Source: an uncultured Saprospiraceae bacterium (GTDB lineage: Bacteria; Bacteroidota; Bacteroidia; Chitinophagales; Saprospiraceae). From it: a stretch of 6,034 nt of DNA. Under the pieces are notes generated by a model. That model was not told where the DNA came from. It did not search any database and saw only the letters and a list, made by a program, of their open reading frames with translations. Made by a program: the position numbers and the translations under genes. The stretch is from NCBI GenBank assembly GCA_937959095.1, contig CALGLY010000753.1, positions 1 to 6,034 on the forward strand, given 5' to 3'. Positions 1 through 5,779 of this stretch are shown here, piece by piece (position 1 is the stretch's first letter; each line of letters opens with the position of its first letter).

Positions 1-1
1 T

Positions 2-298
2 TATTTTTGGAAAGGTGTGGCCATTAGTTTACTCAATCTCTTGGCGATACCTTATTGGCTAGTCAATGGAACCTATTTAGATACCTTAGATCTCTTCGTT
101 CAAAGCAATAACTGGATATATTATTTTTGTGTGGGTGTGACATTGGGAACTTTTTTGTTACTCCTGCTTTATGCAAGCCTATCAAAGCGTATCCTAACGA
201 ATATCACACAAGTAAGTAAGTGGACGAATATATTCTTAGGGGTGTTATTTTTAGGATTAGCAATTACTCAACTTTGGCAGGTTTTTAAACTACTCTAA
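2..298 (+). CDS. LysE-family transporter, C-terminal part (5' end outside window)
   Basis: The reading frame is open from base 2 and ends at TAA 296-298, giving 98 residues; an internal GTG at 17 is in frame but is unlikely to be the start because coding sequence continues upstream. The segment GVAISLLNLLAIPYWL resembles the 'NxLNPxAIxFWL' helix in the second half of LysE/RhtB-type exporters, in the form seen in Bacteroidota. Two further hydrophobic helices follow (around residues 38-58 and 76-92), fitting the last membrane segments of this roughly 200-residue inner-membrane family. Members export amino acids or other small solutes; the substrate cannot be told from this piece. The usual Asn-Pro of the motif reads Asn-Leu here. 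It converges on the broken esterase-like gene. The family call is fairly safe, the function only general. Confidence 0.72.
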   Translation, partial: YFWKGVAISLLNLLAIPYWLVNGTYLDTLDLFVQSNNWIYYFCVGVTLGTFLLLLLYASLSKRILTNITQVSKWTNIFLGVLFLGLAITQLWQVFKLL

Positions 299-324
299 TG
301 ACATTCCAAAAAGGTGAACGGCAA

Positions 325-360
325 AGGCGCAGGGAAATTAGAATAAAAGACTCTGCGCCT
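325..360. terminator. Hairpin between convergent genes, possible bidirectional terminator
   Basis: AGGCGCAG (325-332) pairs perfectly with CTGCGCCT (353-360). The stem extends inward by a G-T and a G-C pair around a 16-base loop. It lies 26 bases after the exporter stop and 31 bases past the stop of the opposing pseudogene, where a shared terminator would be expected. No clear T-run follows on the plus strand. On the minus strand the sequence after the stem is pyrimidine-rich and ends in CCTTTTT some distance away. It could equally be an intergenic palindromic repeat: the wording 'GGCAAAGGCGCAG' resembles short repeats I have seen scattered between genes in other genomes. Confidence 0.45.
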
Positions 361-391
361 CTATGTTATACTAATAATTTTGATGCTTTAG

Positions 392-1127
392 CTATTCAGA
401 AATCACTTCGAGTTTATCGAAATAGACCGTCCCTTTTGTATTTCCGAGTAGCAACATGTAAATATCTATATGCTTCACATCCTCCGAAATAGGGGCATTC
501 ATAGCAACTTCTATTGTCTTCCATTCATCATCTGTATCAACTATTTCGTCTCCTATTCCTGCGATGTCCGTTTGCGTAAAATTTGCTCCTCTTCCAAACA
601 TATTTACTTGAAACCCATTCCCACTCATATCTTCCGTTTTGGCACGAAGTCGAATTTTAAATAATTCTCCTTCCTTGAAATCGTATATTCTTACATTCCA
701 AAAAGCAAAGTTTTCATTATTTGTAGTAGTGCTTTTTATCATTATACAATGTTCCCCATCAAAAGCTTAAATAGCGAAAGATACGATCCTTCATCTCGAA
801 AAATTCCTTCGAACCATGTGTAGCTTCTCCTAGCCCTACAAAGTAAGCATCCGCGAATTCATTATCCATCGGGTAAAGTTCCGCCACATCTAAATTCGGA
901 TCAGATCCTGAAATAGGGTGAATATTGGTACTTAATTCTGTAACTAATTCCTGATTCAGTTCCAACACTAAATCGCAATTGCCTTCCTCATAGACATGAC
1001 AAGTGGCAGGTTCTATCCTACATTCATCTTTACAAGCCCAAGTAAATACAAGCAATGAAGAAAATAATAAAGCATTCCTACAATAGAATGCAAATCTTTG
1101 TTGTTCAAATGAAATTGTAGTTATCAT
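392..1127 (-). pseudogene. Erythromycin-esterase-like lipoprotein gene with internal deletion and frameshift
   Basis: Two open pieces in different minus-strand frames belong to one former gene. The first (1127-759) has a hydrophobic signal ending in FTWAC, a plausible lipobox with Cys32, and then the family hallmark VGLGEATHGSKEFFEMKDRIFRYL, with Glu101 and His104 of the GEATHG motif. It hits TGA at 761-759. The second is open from GCT at 766 to TAG at 394-392. It starts AFDGEHCIMIKST and gives about 125 residues of a beta-rich, carbohydrate-binding-like domain ending VYFDKLEVISE, as seen at the C-terminus of Bacteroidota members. Just before GCT this frame has TAA (769-767), so no frame reads through. 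Intact relatives have a catalytic domain of several hundred residues, of which nearly everything after RIFRYL is missing, so about 1 kb has probably been lost (estimate). The product should be inactive. A joining error in assembly is the main alternative. Confidence 0.82.
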
Positions 1128-1303
1128 ACGTATCTAGTTAAAAGTAAATCAATCTTGAAATAGGATATTTTAGGCAACCTACAAGAATAAATTAGACAGG
1201 CTTAAAAGTTTTTATTTTGGTTGTAAATGAAGTCGTTTTTTACGAGTATGGAATGCTCCCTAAACATTTAACGATAAGTTTTCTATTTTCGCTGCTTTGT
1301 ATT

Positions 1304-1311
1304 TACATTTG
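1304..1311 (+). promoter_or_regulatory. Possible second promoter -7 element, TACATTTG
   Basis: TACATTTG fits the Bacteroidota sigma-A -7 consensus TAnnTTTG and is identical to the element at 1431-1438. I find no TTG at the expected distance upstream, so this is only a candidate. If used, it would give the M42 gene a leader of about 200 bases. Confidence 0.25.
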
Positions 1312-1410
1312 TATTAGAGAGTAAGTAAAAAATTTAAATCAATTGCAAAAAGGCAACCTAACCTGATTTTTGATTGTTCAGTACACCAAACGAAGTGTGT
1401 ATAACAAATA

Positions 1411-1438
1411 TTGATTTCTAAATTAATTCTTACATTTG
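1411..1438 (+). promoter_or_regulatory. Bacteroidota-type sigma-A promoter for the M42 peptidase gene
   Basis: TTG at 1411-1413 and TACATTTG at 1431-1438 are separated by 17 bases and match the TTG / TAnnTTTG pattern of Bacteroidota housekeeping promoters. The following GCAGACT is also typical of these start regions. Transcription would begin near 1444-1447, leaving about 80 untranslated bases before the ATG at 1524. That placement supports 1524 over the GTG at 1461 as the start. Confidence 0.65.
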
Positions 1439-1523
1439 CAGACTATTTTTTGAGATACTAGTGTTTGCGCACACCACTACGTGCAGAACCATTATCCCAA
1501 ATCGATTTAATTACGCTATTAAC

Positions 1524-2603
1524 ATGTCTATAATCACACCTAAGTCGGAGAAATTTTTGACAACATATTTAAATAATTCTTCGCCTACTGGTTTCGAGTC
1601 TTCGGGACAAAAAATCTGGTTAGAATATTTAAAACCATATATTGATACTTGGGATTCAGATGCTTATGGTACTGCCTATGGTATCATCAATCCTGGTAAA
1701 GACTTTAAAGTAGTGATAGAGGCGCATGCCGATGAAATTTCATGGTTTGTAAATCATATTTCAGAAGATGGCTTCTTGAAAGTTATCCGAAATGGAGGGT
1801 CGGATCATATGATTGCTCCAGCAAAACGGGTAAATATATATACCCCTAAAGGCATCGTGAAGGGCGTATTTGGCTATCCTGCTATACATACCCGCCGCGA
1901 TAATGATCCTAAAGCAAAACCTAAAGTTTCCAATCTTTTTGTGGATGTAGGCGCAAGCAACAAGGAAGAAGTCCTAGAAATGGGCATTCATGTAGGTTGT
2001 GTCATGACCTTCACGGATGAATTAATGACGCTTAACAATCGATGGTATGCAGGTCGCGCCCTCGATAATCGCATGGGAGGTTTTTGCATTGCACAAGTAG
2101 CTCGACTCCTGAAAGAAAATAAAGTAAAACTGCCTTATTCTCTTTATATCGTCAATTCGGTGCAAGAAGAAGTAGGCTTGCGCGGTGCGGAAATGATTAC
2201 ACAGACTATCAAGCCCGACGTAGCCATTGTCACGGATGTAACACACGATACAGGCACACCGATGATGAATACTAAAACATTAGGCGATGTCAAAGGAGGG
2301 AAAGGACCATCTATCACTTATGCGCCTTCGATTCATTATAAAGTTTTGGACTTGATTATCGAGGCAGCTACAGAGAAAAAGATTCCTATTCAGCGCGAAG
2401 CTTCTTCGAGACGAACAGGTACGGATACTGATGCCTTTGCTTATTCCAATGGCGGTGTTCCTTCTGCGCTTATCTCCATTCCGCTACGTTATATGCACAC
2501 TACAGTAGAAATGGCACACAAAGAAGATGTAAAAAATGTAGCCTTATTAATTTATGAGACGCTACTAAAGATAGACCCTAAAATGAGTTTTAAATATTTA
2601 TAA
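1524..2603 (+). CDS. M42-family metallopeptidase (dinuclear-metal aminopeptidase)
   Basis: The 359-residue product matches the usual length of M42 aminopeptidases (glutamyl aminopeptidase / 'endoglucanase M' / TET type), cytosolic enzymes that trim N-terminal residues from peptides, often as large tetrahedral oligomers. All expected active-site parts are visible, numbered from the ATG at 1524: PTGFE near the N-terminus; HADE with His68 and Asp70; ALDNRMG with bridging Asp181; VQEEVGLRGA with catalytic Glu215 and metal-binding Glu216; VTDVTHD with Asp238; and RYMHTTVE with His325. The PDZ-like insert lies roughly between residues 75 and 170. The frame is open back to a GTG at 1461, but those 21 residues (MFAHTTTCRT...) look unlike the family, while MSIITPKSEKFL is a normal start. 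No Shine-Dalgarno is seen. It is preceded by a good promoter and followed after 22 bases by a long palindrome. The family is very secure; peptide specificity is not determined. Confidence 0.95.
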   Translation: MSIITPKSEKFLTTYLNNSSPTGFESSGQKIWLEYLKPYIDTWDSDAYGTAYGIINPGKDFKVVIEAHADEISWFVNHISEDGFLKVIRNGGSDHMIAPAKRVNIYTPKGIVKGVFGYPAIHTRRDNDPKAKPKVSNLFVDVGASNKEEVLEMGIHVGCVMTFTDELMTLNNRWYAGRALDNRMGGFCIAQVARLLKENKVKLPYSLYIVNSVQEEVGLRGAEMITQTIKPDVAIVTDVTHDTGTPMMNTKTLGDVKGGKGPSITYAPSIHYKVLDLIIEAATEKKIPIQREASSRRTGTDTDAFAYSNGGVPSALISIPLRYMHTTVEMAHKEDVKNVALLIYETLLKIDPKMSFKYL

Positions 2604-2625
2604 TTCGTACATCTAGTGCGATGAC

Positions 2626-2675
2626 TAGGGCTTGCGCAAAAATAAACTGTATCGGTTATTTCTGCGCAAGCCCTA
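2626..2675. repeat. Long palindrome (copy 1 of a two-member family), just before the UbiA-like gene
   Basis: Arms TAGGGCTTGCGCA (2626-2638) and TGCGCAAGCCCTA (2663-2675) pair over 13 bases without error. After one A/C mismatch, AAATAA (2640-2645) pairs with TTATTT (2656-2661), and after a further A/G mismatch C2647 pairs with G2654. The palindrome ends four bases before the ATG at 2680 and starts 22 bases after the M42 stop. No T-run follows on either strand, so it is not a standard intrinsic terminator. It shares its layout with the palindrome at 5671-5734. Confidence 0.85.
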
Positions 2676-2679
2676 AGGT

Positions 2680-3543
2680 ATGCCATTTATTAATGTGAAT
2701 TACCTAACAAAAATAGTAGACCTCTTTCTATATGGCAATTTCTGGATTGCAATAGCTGCTGTGGCAATGACCCTGCAAACCCAGTATCTTTTGCAATCCA
2801 GAATAGCCTGCACACCACTCTTAATTTTCATTTTTTCTTCTACCCTGTTTTTATATGCCTTACATCGAATTGTAGGCTTGCAAAAAGTAAAACCTTTCCA
2901 AGATAAGGGTCGCTATTTGGTCATCTCTACTTTTAAGAATCATATCCTTATTTATGCAGCACTAGGCGCATTAGGTGCATTTTTTTCTTTTTGGTATTTA
3001 AGCCTTAATGTACAAATAGCACTTGTGCTTCCTGCTATTCTATCTTTGGGCTATGTCATTCCTATACTCACAGGCAAGCGGCGTTTTCGAGATATACATT
3101 TCATTAAAATATTTCTAGTAGCGCTTGTTTGGGCTTACATTACGGTCTTATTGCCTATTTTGGAAAGTAATTTCCCTATGGATATCGCGTTACTTCCGCT
3201 ATTTTTAGAGCGAACTTGCTTTATTTTTGCAATTACGCTGCCTTTCGATATTCGAGATTTAAAAGTAGACGAATATACCGCTGTAAAAACCATTCCGAGT
3301 AAATTAGGGATAGCCTATACTAAAATACTAGCGGCTACTTTACTTATAGCTATGCTATTTTTTGCTTTTTTGAATATACTAAACGGCTTACCCTTTTCTA
3401 TCCTAGTTCCCTTGAGTATTTCTGCATTCTCTACCTTCTTCTTGATTTATTATTCCGATAGAGTGACTCATGATTATTATTTCACTGGCCTTATAGATGG
3501 AACAATGCTACTACAGTTCCTATTGATATATTTCTTCGTTTAG
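2680..3543 (+). CDS. UbiA-like prenyltransferase-family membrane protein
   Basis: The 287-residue product has about eight to nine hydrophobic segments, the size and topology of UbiA-superfamily enzymes, which join polyprenyl diphosphates to an acceptor in the membrane. The clearest family mark is the second aspartate-rich motif, LPFDIRDLKVDEYTAVKTIPSKLG, with Asp190, Asp193 and Asp197, which in family members binds magnesium and diphosphate. RFRDIHFIKIFLVALVWAYITVLLP (about 136-160) resembles a block in Bacteroidota homologues. The first motif (normally NDxxDxxxD, between helices 2 and 3) is not recognisable: that region reads FLYALHRIVGLQ (57-68) with no Asp. Activity is therefore uncertain. 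The start could be ATG 2680, pressed against the palindrome, or GTG 2695, giving MNYLTKIVDLFLYG. It is co-directional with the M42 gene, and its stop overlaps that of the opposing lipoprotein gene by four bases. No biosynthetic neighbour indicates a substrate. Confidence 0.78.
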   Translation: MPFINVNYLTKIVDLFLYGNFWIAIAAVAMTLQTQYLLQSRIACTPLLIFIFSSTLFLYALHRIVGLQKVKPFQDKGRYLVISTFKNHILIYAALGALGAFFSFWYLSLNVQIALVLPAILSLGYVIPILTGKRRFRDIHFIKIFLVALVWAYITVLLPILESNFPMDIALLPLFLERTCFIFAITLPFDIRDLKVDEYTAVKTIPSKLGIAYTKILAATLLIAMLFFAFLNILNGLPFSILVPLSISAFSTFFLIYYSDRVTHDYYFTGLIDGTMLLQFLLIYFFV

Positions 3544-3992
3544 TCCATTTCGTAGAGTTCCTCATATTCAAATGGCACAGCAATTTCTTGCCCTAATACT
3601 TCTACGTTTATAGCACCTTCCATCTTTATGGTAGCTTGTTTTTTATTCGTCAATTGCTTGAGTAAGCCACCAAGATTTCCTAATATTTTTTTAGTCGGTA
3701 TTTCTATACTCACAGGTAAGCTGAAATCTGACTTAGCAGGCATTTCGGTCTCCAATTGTTCCCGAATCGTACTCATCTCTTCGCCATCAATATAGGCTTT
3801 CGCACGTATTCCTTTTACTTTCAGTTTCACAGAATTGGGATTGTGGAAAATAGCATCTGCTTTGAGGCTAACATTTTTTTCTTGAAAAGAGACAGCGCTT
3901 AGCTTAATATTTTCGAGATTCTTGAACGATACTTCTTGTGGCATCGAACAAGCTGAAAGGAGTAACACAAATAAAAAAATAACGTTTTTCAT
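3540..3992 (-). CDS. LEA14/WHy-domain lipoprotein
   Basis: This is a 150-residue exported lipoprotein. MKNVIFLFVLLLSACS is a short signal peptide with lipobox LSAC and acylated Cys15. The mature part fits a WHy (water stress and hypersensitive response) domain of the LEA-2/LEA14 type: a strand-rich sequence with the characteristic NPN (Asn51-Asn53) in AIFHNPNSVKLKVKGIRAKAYIDG, then alternating strands to FEYEELYEMD. The family's role in bacteria is poorly defined; an envelope location is supported by the signal, stress protection is only family lore. It lies three bases downstream of the HIT gene and is probably co-transcribed with it. Its TAA (3542-3540) overlaps the TAG of the convergent UbiA-like gene (3541-3543), leaving no room for an intergenic terminator. 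Confidence 0.82.
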   Translation of the reverse strand: MKNVIFLFVLLLSACSMPQEVSFKNLENIKLSAVSFQEKNVSLKADAIFHNPNSVKLKVKGIRAKAYIDGEEMSTIREQLETEMPAKSDFSLPVSIEIPTKKILGNLGGLLKQLTNKKQATIKMEGAINVEVLGQEIAVPFEYEELYEMD

Positions 3993-3995
3993 AAA

Positions 3996-4436
3996 TTATA
4001 ATTTGCTTTTCAATTTTATTGCAATTTCATCCATTCTAGTCCTATCGAGTTGCCTAAAATGCCTCGCTCGGTCATAGCGAAAACCAAACCCATCTCCTTT
4101 ATATCGCGGATAAACATGAAGATGAAAGTGAAAAATCTCTTGTCCTGCGGCTTCACCATCTGCTACAAATAAATTCACGCCTTCACAGGGCAAATCAGAT
4201 GTACGCAAGGCAGCATTCATTTCTTGTGCAATTTTCATGGTATGTTGTAGTGTTTCACTTGCTACATCTGCCATATTTGCATTATGTATCTTCGGAATAA
4301 CGAGCAAATGCCCCTCATTCACAGGGTATAAATCAACAATTACCAGCACTTTTTCATCTTCATGGATGATACTTGCAGGTAGTTCTTTATTAATGATTTT
4401 GCAAAACGTGCAATTTTGATGGGATAATTTGCTCAT
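3996..4436 (-). CDS. HIT-family nucleotide-binding hydrolase (zinc-containing form)
   Basis: The 146-residue product has the histidine triad HFHLHVYPR (His103, His105, His107), in which the last triad His is the usual nucleophile on the alpha-phosphate of nucleotide substrates such as AMP derivatives or dinucleoside polyphosphates. CTFC (Cys9, Cys12), His51 and His103 fit the structural zinc site of HIT proteins of this branch. NEGHLLVIPKIH (40-51) and GQEIFHFHLH are standard family blocks. The C-terminal tail RYDRARHFRQLDRTRMDEIA matches longer HIT proteins in which an arginine-rich stretch follows the triad. It should act in the cytosol. Its ATG overlaps the TGA of the upstream YfiT-like gene by four bases (4433-4436), indicating translational coupling, and the lipoprotein gene follows after three bases. 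Family assignment is firm; the natural substrate is unknown. Confidence 0.93.
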   Translation of the reverse strand: MSKLSHQNCTFCKIINKELPASIIHEDEKVLVIVDLYPVNEGHLLVIPKIHNANMADVASETLQHTMKIAQEMNAALRTSDLPCEGVNLFVADGEAAGQEIFHFHLHVYPRYKGDGFGFRYDRARHFRQLDRTRMDEIAIKLKSKL

Positions 4437-4981
4437 ATAAAAACACCTTTATGCCGCAAGGCTTGTTCGATATGAGCCAAATGATGGTCACAATGCCACG
4501 CATAAAGTGCCGTTGCTACATCCAAGCGATAGGAATGATTCTGCGCTGGATGCACAAAAACGCGTTCAAAATCCGTATCGCTCATATTTCGCAGCAATTT
4601 CACCCATTTGCTGTGCATCGCTTGCAGCAAAGTCAAAGAATCCGAAATATCATCCTCCAAACTATCTACTAGTTCCGCCCACTTATGCTCCATGTAGGGC
4701 TTTATAGTAGGCGCATCTTCCGTGAGGCTTAACTTGAACCGAATCACGCTATTCATATGGCTATCTGCACAATGATGTACGACTTGCTTAATCGTCCAAC
4801 CATCGGGGCGATAGTGCCAATTGAGTTGTTCTACGCTCAAATCGGTCGTTATTGTTGCTACTTTTGCTGGAAATTGCTCAATAGTCCCTATCCACCCAGC
4901 GCGTTGTGTAGCAGTTATATTTTCAGGCTTTTTAAATTTCCCTACAGGAAACCGAAGCTCGTCTAGTCTTACTTTATCCAC
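4433..4981 (-). CDS. YfiT-like DinB-superfamily protein (putative metal-dependent thiol S-transferase)
   Basis: The sequence matches YfiT of Bacillus and its relatives along its length: DELRFPVGKF near the start, RPDGWTIKQVVHHCADSHMNSVIRFKLSLTED in the middle, PTIKPYMEHKWAEL, and ALYAWHCDHHLAHI near the end. These proteins are four-helix DinB-fold enzymes with a three-histidine metal site; counting from the TTG at 5014 the likely ligands are His81, His174 and His178, which match YfiT His67, His160 and His164 at one constant offset. Some relatives are annotated as bacillithiol transferases, and many Bacteroidota are thought to make bacillithiol, so a detoxifying S-transfer in the cytosol is a reasonable inference. 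The start is uncertain because there is no suitable ATG. GTG 4981 (MDKVRLDELRFPVG, 182 residues) resembles family starts. TTG 5014 would add 11 basic residues and lie inside an inverted repeat. Its TGA overlaps the HIT start. Confidence 0.86.
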   Translation of the reverse strand: MDKVRLDELRFPVGKFKKPENITATQRAGWIGTIEQFPAKVATITTDLSVEQLNWHYRPDGWTIKQVVHHCADSHMNSVIRFKLSLTEDAPTIKPYMEHKWAELVDSLEDDISDSLTLLQAMHSKWVKLLRNMSDTDFERVFVHPAQNHSYRLDVATALYAWHCDHHLAHIEQALRHKGVFI

Positions 4982-4997
4982 TTTTTTAGTTTTGATT

Positions 4998-5037
4998 TTT
5001 AATGGAAAGAACAAATAATTTTCAATTCTCCATTAAA
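4998..5037. repeat. Inverted repeat filling the miaE-yfiT-like gap
   Basis: TTTAATGGA (4998-5006) and TCCATTAAA (5029-5037) pair over nine bases around a 22-base, AT-rich loop. The repeat begins directly after the miaE stop codon and occupies most of the gap before the preferred GTG start of the next gene. The right arm overlaps AATTCTCCATT (5024-5034), which recurs at 5764-5774. A role in stabilising or ending the miaE message is possible but not shown. Confidence 0.55.
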
Positions 5038-5658
5038 TCAATGCATTCTATCCCCGCGCACCTCAAGGTTTTCGAGTACTTCTGCCTCGTGCGCTAGATA
5101 TTCTTTCCAGCGTTTGCGTACTTTTTCTTCACCACAATAATGATTGGCCAAATCAATAAAAAGTCGATAATGCCCCGCTTCAGAAACCATAAAGCGATGA
5201 TAAAACGCTTTCAAATCATCGTCCGAAATATAAAGTGAAAGCAAGCGAAAACGCTCACAACTTCGGGCTTCTATAAGGGCGAAAACTAGAAGTTTTTCTA
5301 GTAAGCGTTCTTCTTGTGTACCTATTCCTTTGCGCTGAAATTTCATGAGGGCATTCACATATTCATCTTTGCGTTGCTTTCCTAAATCCAAGCCGCGCTT
5401 GTCCAATTCGCTAAGTACCAAGCGGAAATGCCCCCACTCTTCCGTCACGAGTGGCGCAAGTTCTTTCACGAGTTCTTTGCGCTCTGGATAGTTCTGAATC
5501 AAGGAGATACAAGTCATCGCTGCTTTTTGCTCGCAATAGGCATGGTCGGTAAGAATTTCTTCTAAATCCATCTCTGCCAAGTTCACCCAACGCGGATCGG
5601 TGGGAAGCTGTAGCCCTAGCATTTGTATACTCGTTATGTTTTCTTGTGTCGTTTTCAT
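5038..5658 (-). CDS. miaE: tRNA-(ms2io6A37)-hydroxylase MiaE
   Basis: MiaE is a di-iron monooxygenase that hydroxylates the isopentenyl group of ms2i6A at position 37 of tRNAs reading UNN codons, using oxygen. The 206-residue product has the expected four-helix, ferritin-like pattern of iron ligands: Glu43 in DHAYCEQKAA, Glu74 and His77 in EEWGHF, Glu130 in ALIEARSCERF, and Glu160 and His163 in VSEAGHYRLF. The opening LGLQLPTDPRWV is typical of the Bacteroidota-type MiaE. I chose ATG 5658, preceded by a run of nine A's, an A-rich leader usual in this phylum; the longer reading from TTG 5685 would begin inside the palindrome and adds nothing recognisable. It is the first gene of the tight minus-strand cluster, and its substrate depends on MiaA and MiaB, which are not in this window. 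Confidence 0.93.
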   Translation of the reverse strand: MKTTQENITSIQMLGLQLPTDPRWVNLAEMDLEEILTDHAYCEQKAAMTCISLIQNYPERKELVKELAPLVTEEWGHFRLVLSELDKRGLDLGKQRKDEYVNALMKFQRKGIGTQEERLLEKLLVFALIEARSCERFRLLSLYISDDDLKAFYHRFMVSEAGHYRLFIDLANHYCGEEKVRKRWKEYLAHEAEVLENLEVRGDRMH

Positions 5659-5670
5659 ATTTTTTTTTGC

Positions 5671-5734
5671 TAAGGGAGTCGGCAATAAATAAGATACCCA
5701 TTATGGCGCAGATTATTTTTTGCCGACTCCCTAA
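5671..5734. repeat. Long palindrome (copy 2 of a two-member family), just before miaE
   Basis: AGGGAGTCGGCA (5673-5684) pairs with TGCCGACTCCCT (5721-5732) over 12 bases. A further A-T pair, one T/T mismatch and AAATAA (5687-5692) with TTATTT (5713-5718) complete the stem; T5671 can also pair with A5734. The 20-base loop contains CCATTATGG, itself a small palindrome. Read on the minus strand it ends about 12 bases before the miaE ATG. No T-run follows the stem on either side. The layout matches copy 1 at 2626-2675: same AGGG end, same GCA, same AAATAA/TTATTT inner pairing after one mismatch. Confidence 0.85.
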
Positions 5735-5740
5735 AAGCTC

Positions 5741-5774
5741 TTAATTATCCATTTTTAATTTTTAATTCTCCATT
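5741..5774. repeat. AATTCTCCATT-type AT-rich repeat after a stop codon
   Basis: AATTATCCATT (5743-5753) and AATTCTCCATT (5764-5774) form a near-tandem pair. The second is identical to 5024-5034 in the miaE-yfiT-like gap. In gene-sense orientation both identical copies come within eight bases of a TGA stop, so they sit in the same place relative to two consecutive genes. Such simple AT-rich intergenic repeats are common in Bacteroidota genomes by general experience. Confidence 0.5.
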
Positions 5775-5779
5775 CAAAA

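Larger units (their letters stand above)
1128..1523. other. Gene-free AT-rich region between pseudogene and M42 peptidase gene
   Basis: I find no convincing coding sequence here. It holds a good plus-strand promoter (1411-1438), a second isolated TACATTTG (1304-1311), and two copies of AGGCAACCTA (1172-1181 and 1351-1360), each preceded by TAAATCAAT at a similar but unequal distance. The divergent pseudogene would need a minus-strand promoter in the first 100 bases; I see no good TAnnTTTG on that strand, which fits a decayed gene. Confidence 0.5.

Noticed and set aside
2..147. Similar wording TTATTTTTG...GGTGTG at 1-25 and 121-147
   Set aside because: Both fall in membrane-helix codons of the LysE gene and the match is short and gapped; chance or helix-composition bias is enough.
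298..664. Two plus-strand open frames across the pseudogene region (298-492 and 470-664)
   Set aside because: They read antisense through the C-terminal domain of the esterase-like gene, with no recognisable protein character or promoter.
392..1127. Macrolide resistance gene
   Set aside because: The locus belongs to the erythromycin-esterase-like family, but most family members are not shown to hydrolyse macrolides, and this copy has lost most of its catalytic domain.
1461..1523. 21-residue N-terminal extension of the M42 peptidase from GTG 1461
   Set aside because: The extension has no family resemblance and begins only about 15 bases after the expected transcription start; MSIITPKSEKFL from ATG 1524 is the normal family start.
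2626..2675. Palindrome as intrinsic terminator of the M42 gene
   Set aside because: The stem is strong, but no T-run follows on either strand and a start codon lies four bases further on. Termination is not excluded but the standard signature is absent.
4451..5018. Several plus-strand open frames antisense to the YfiT-like gene
   Set aside because: They overlap each other in different frames, opposite a gene with clear family motifs; compositional shadows.
5659..5685. Nine-residue N-terminal extension of MiaE from TTG 5685
   Set aside because: It would start within the palindrome and through an A-run; ATG 5658 has a typical A-rich leader and family-like start.
5411..5701. 96-residue minus-strand frame overlapping miaE
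   Set aside because: It is an alternative frame of miaE itself, whose own frame carries all di-iron ligands.
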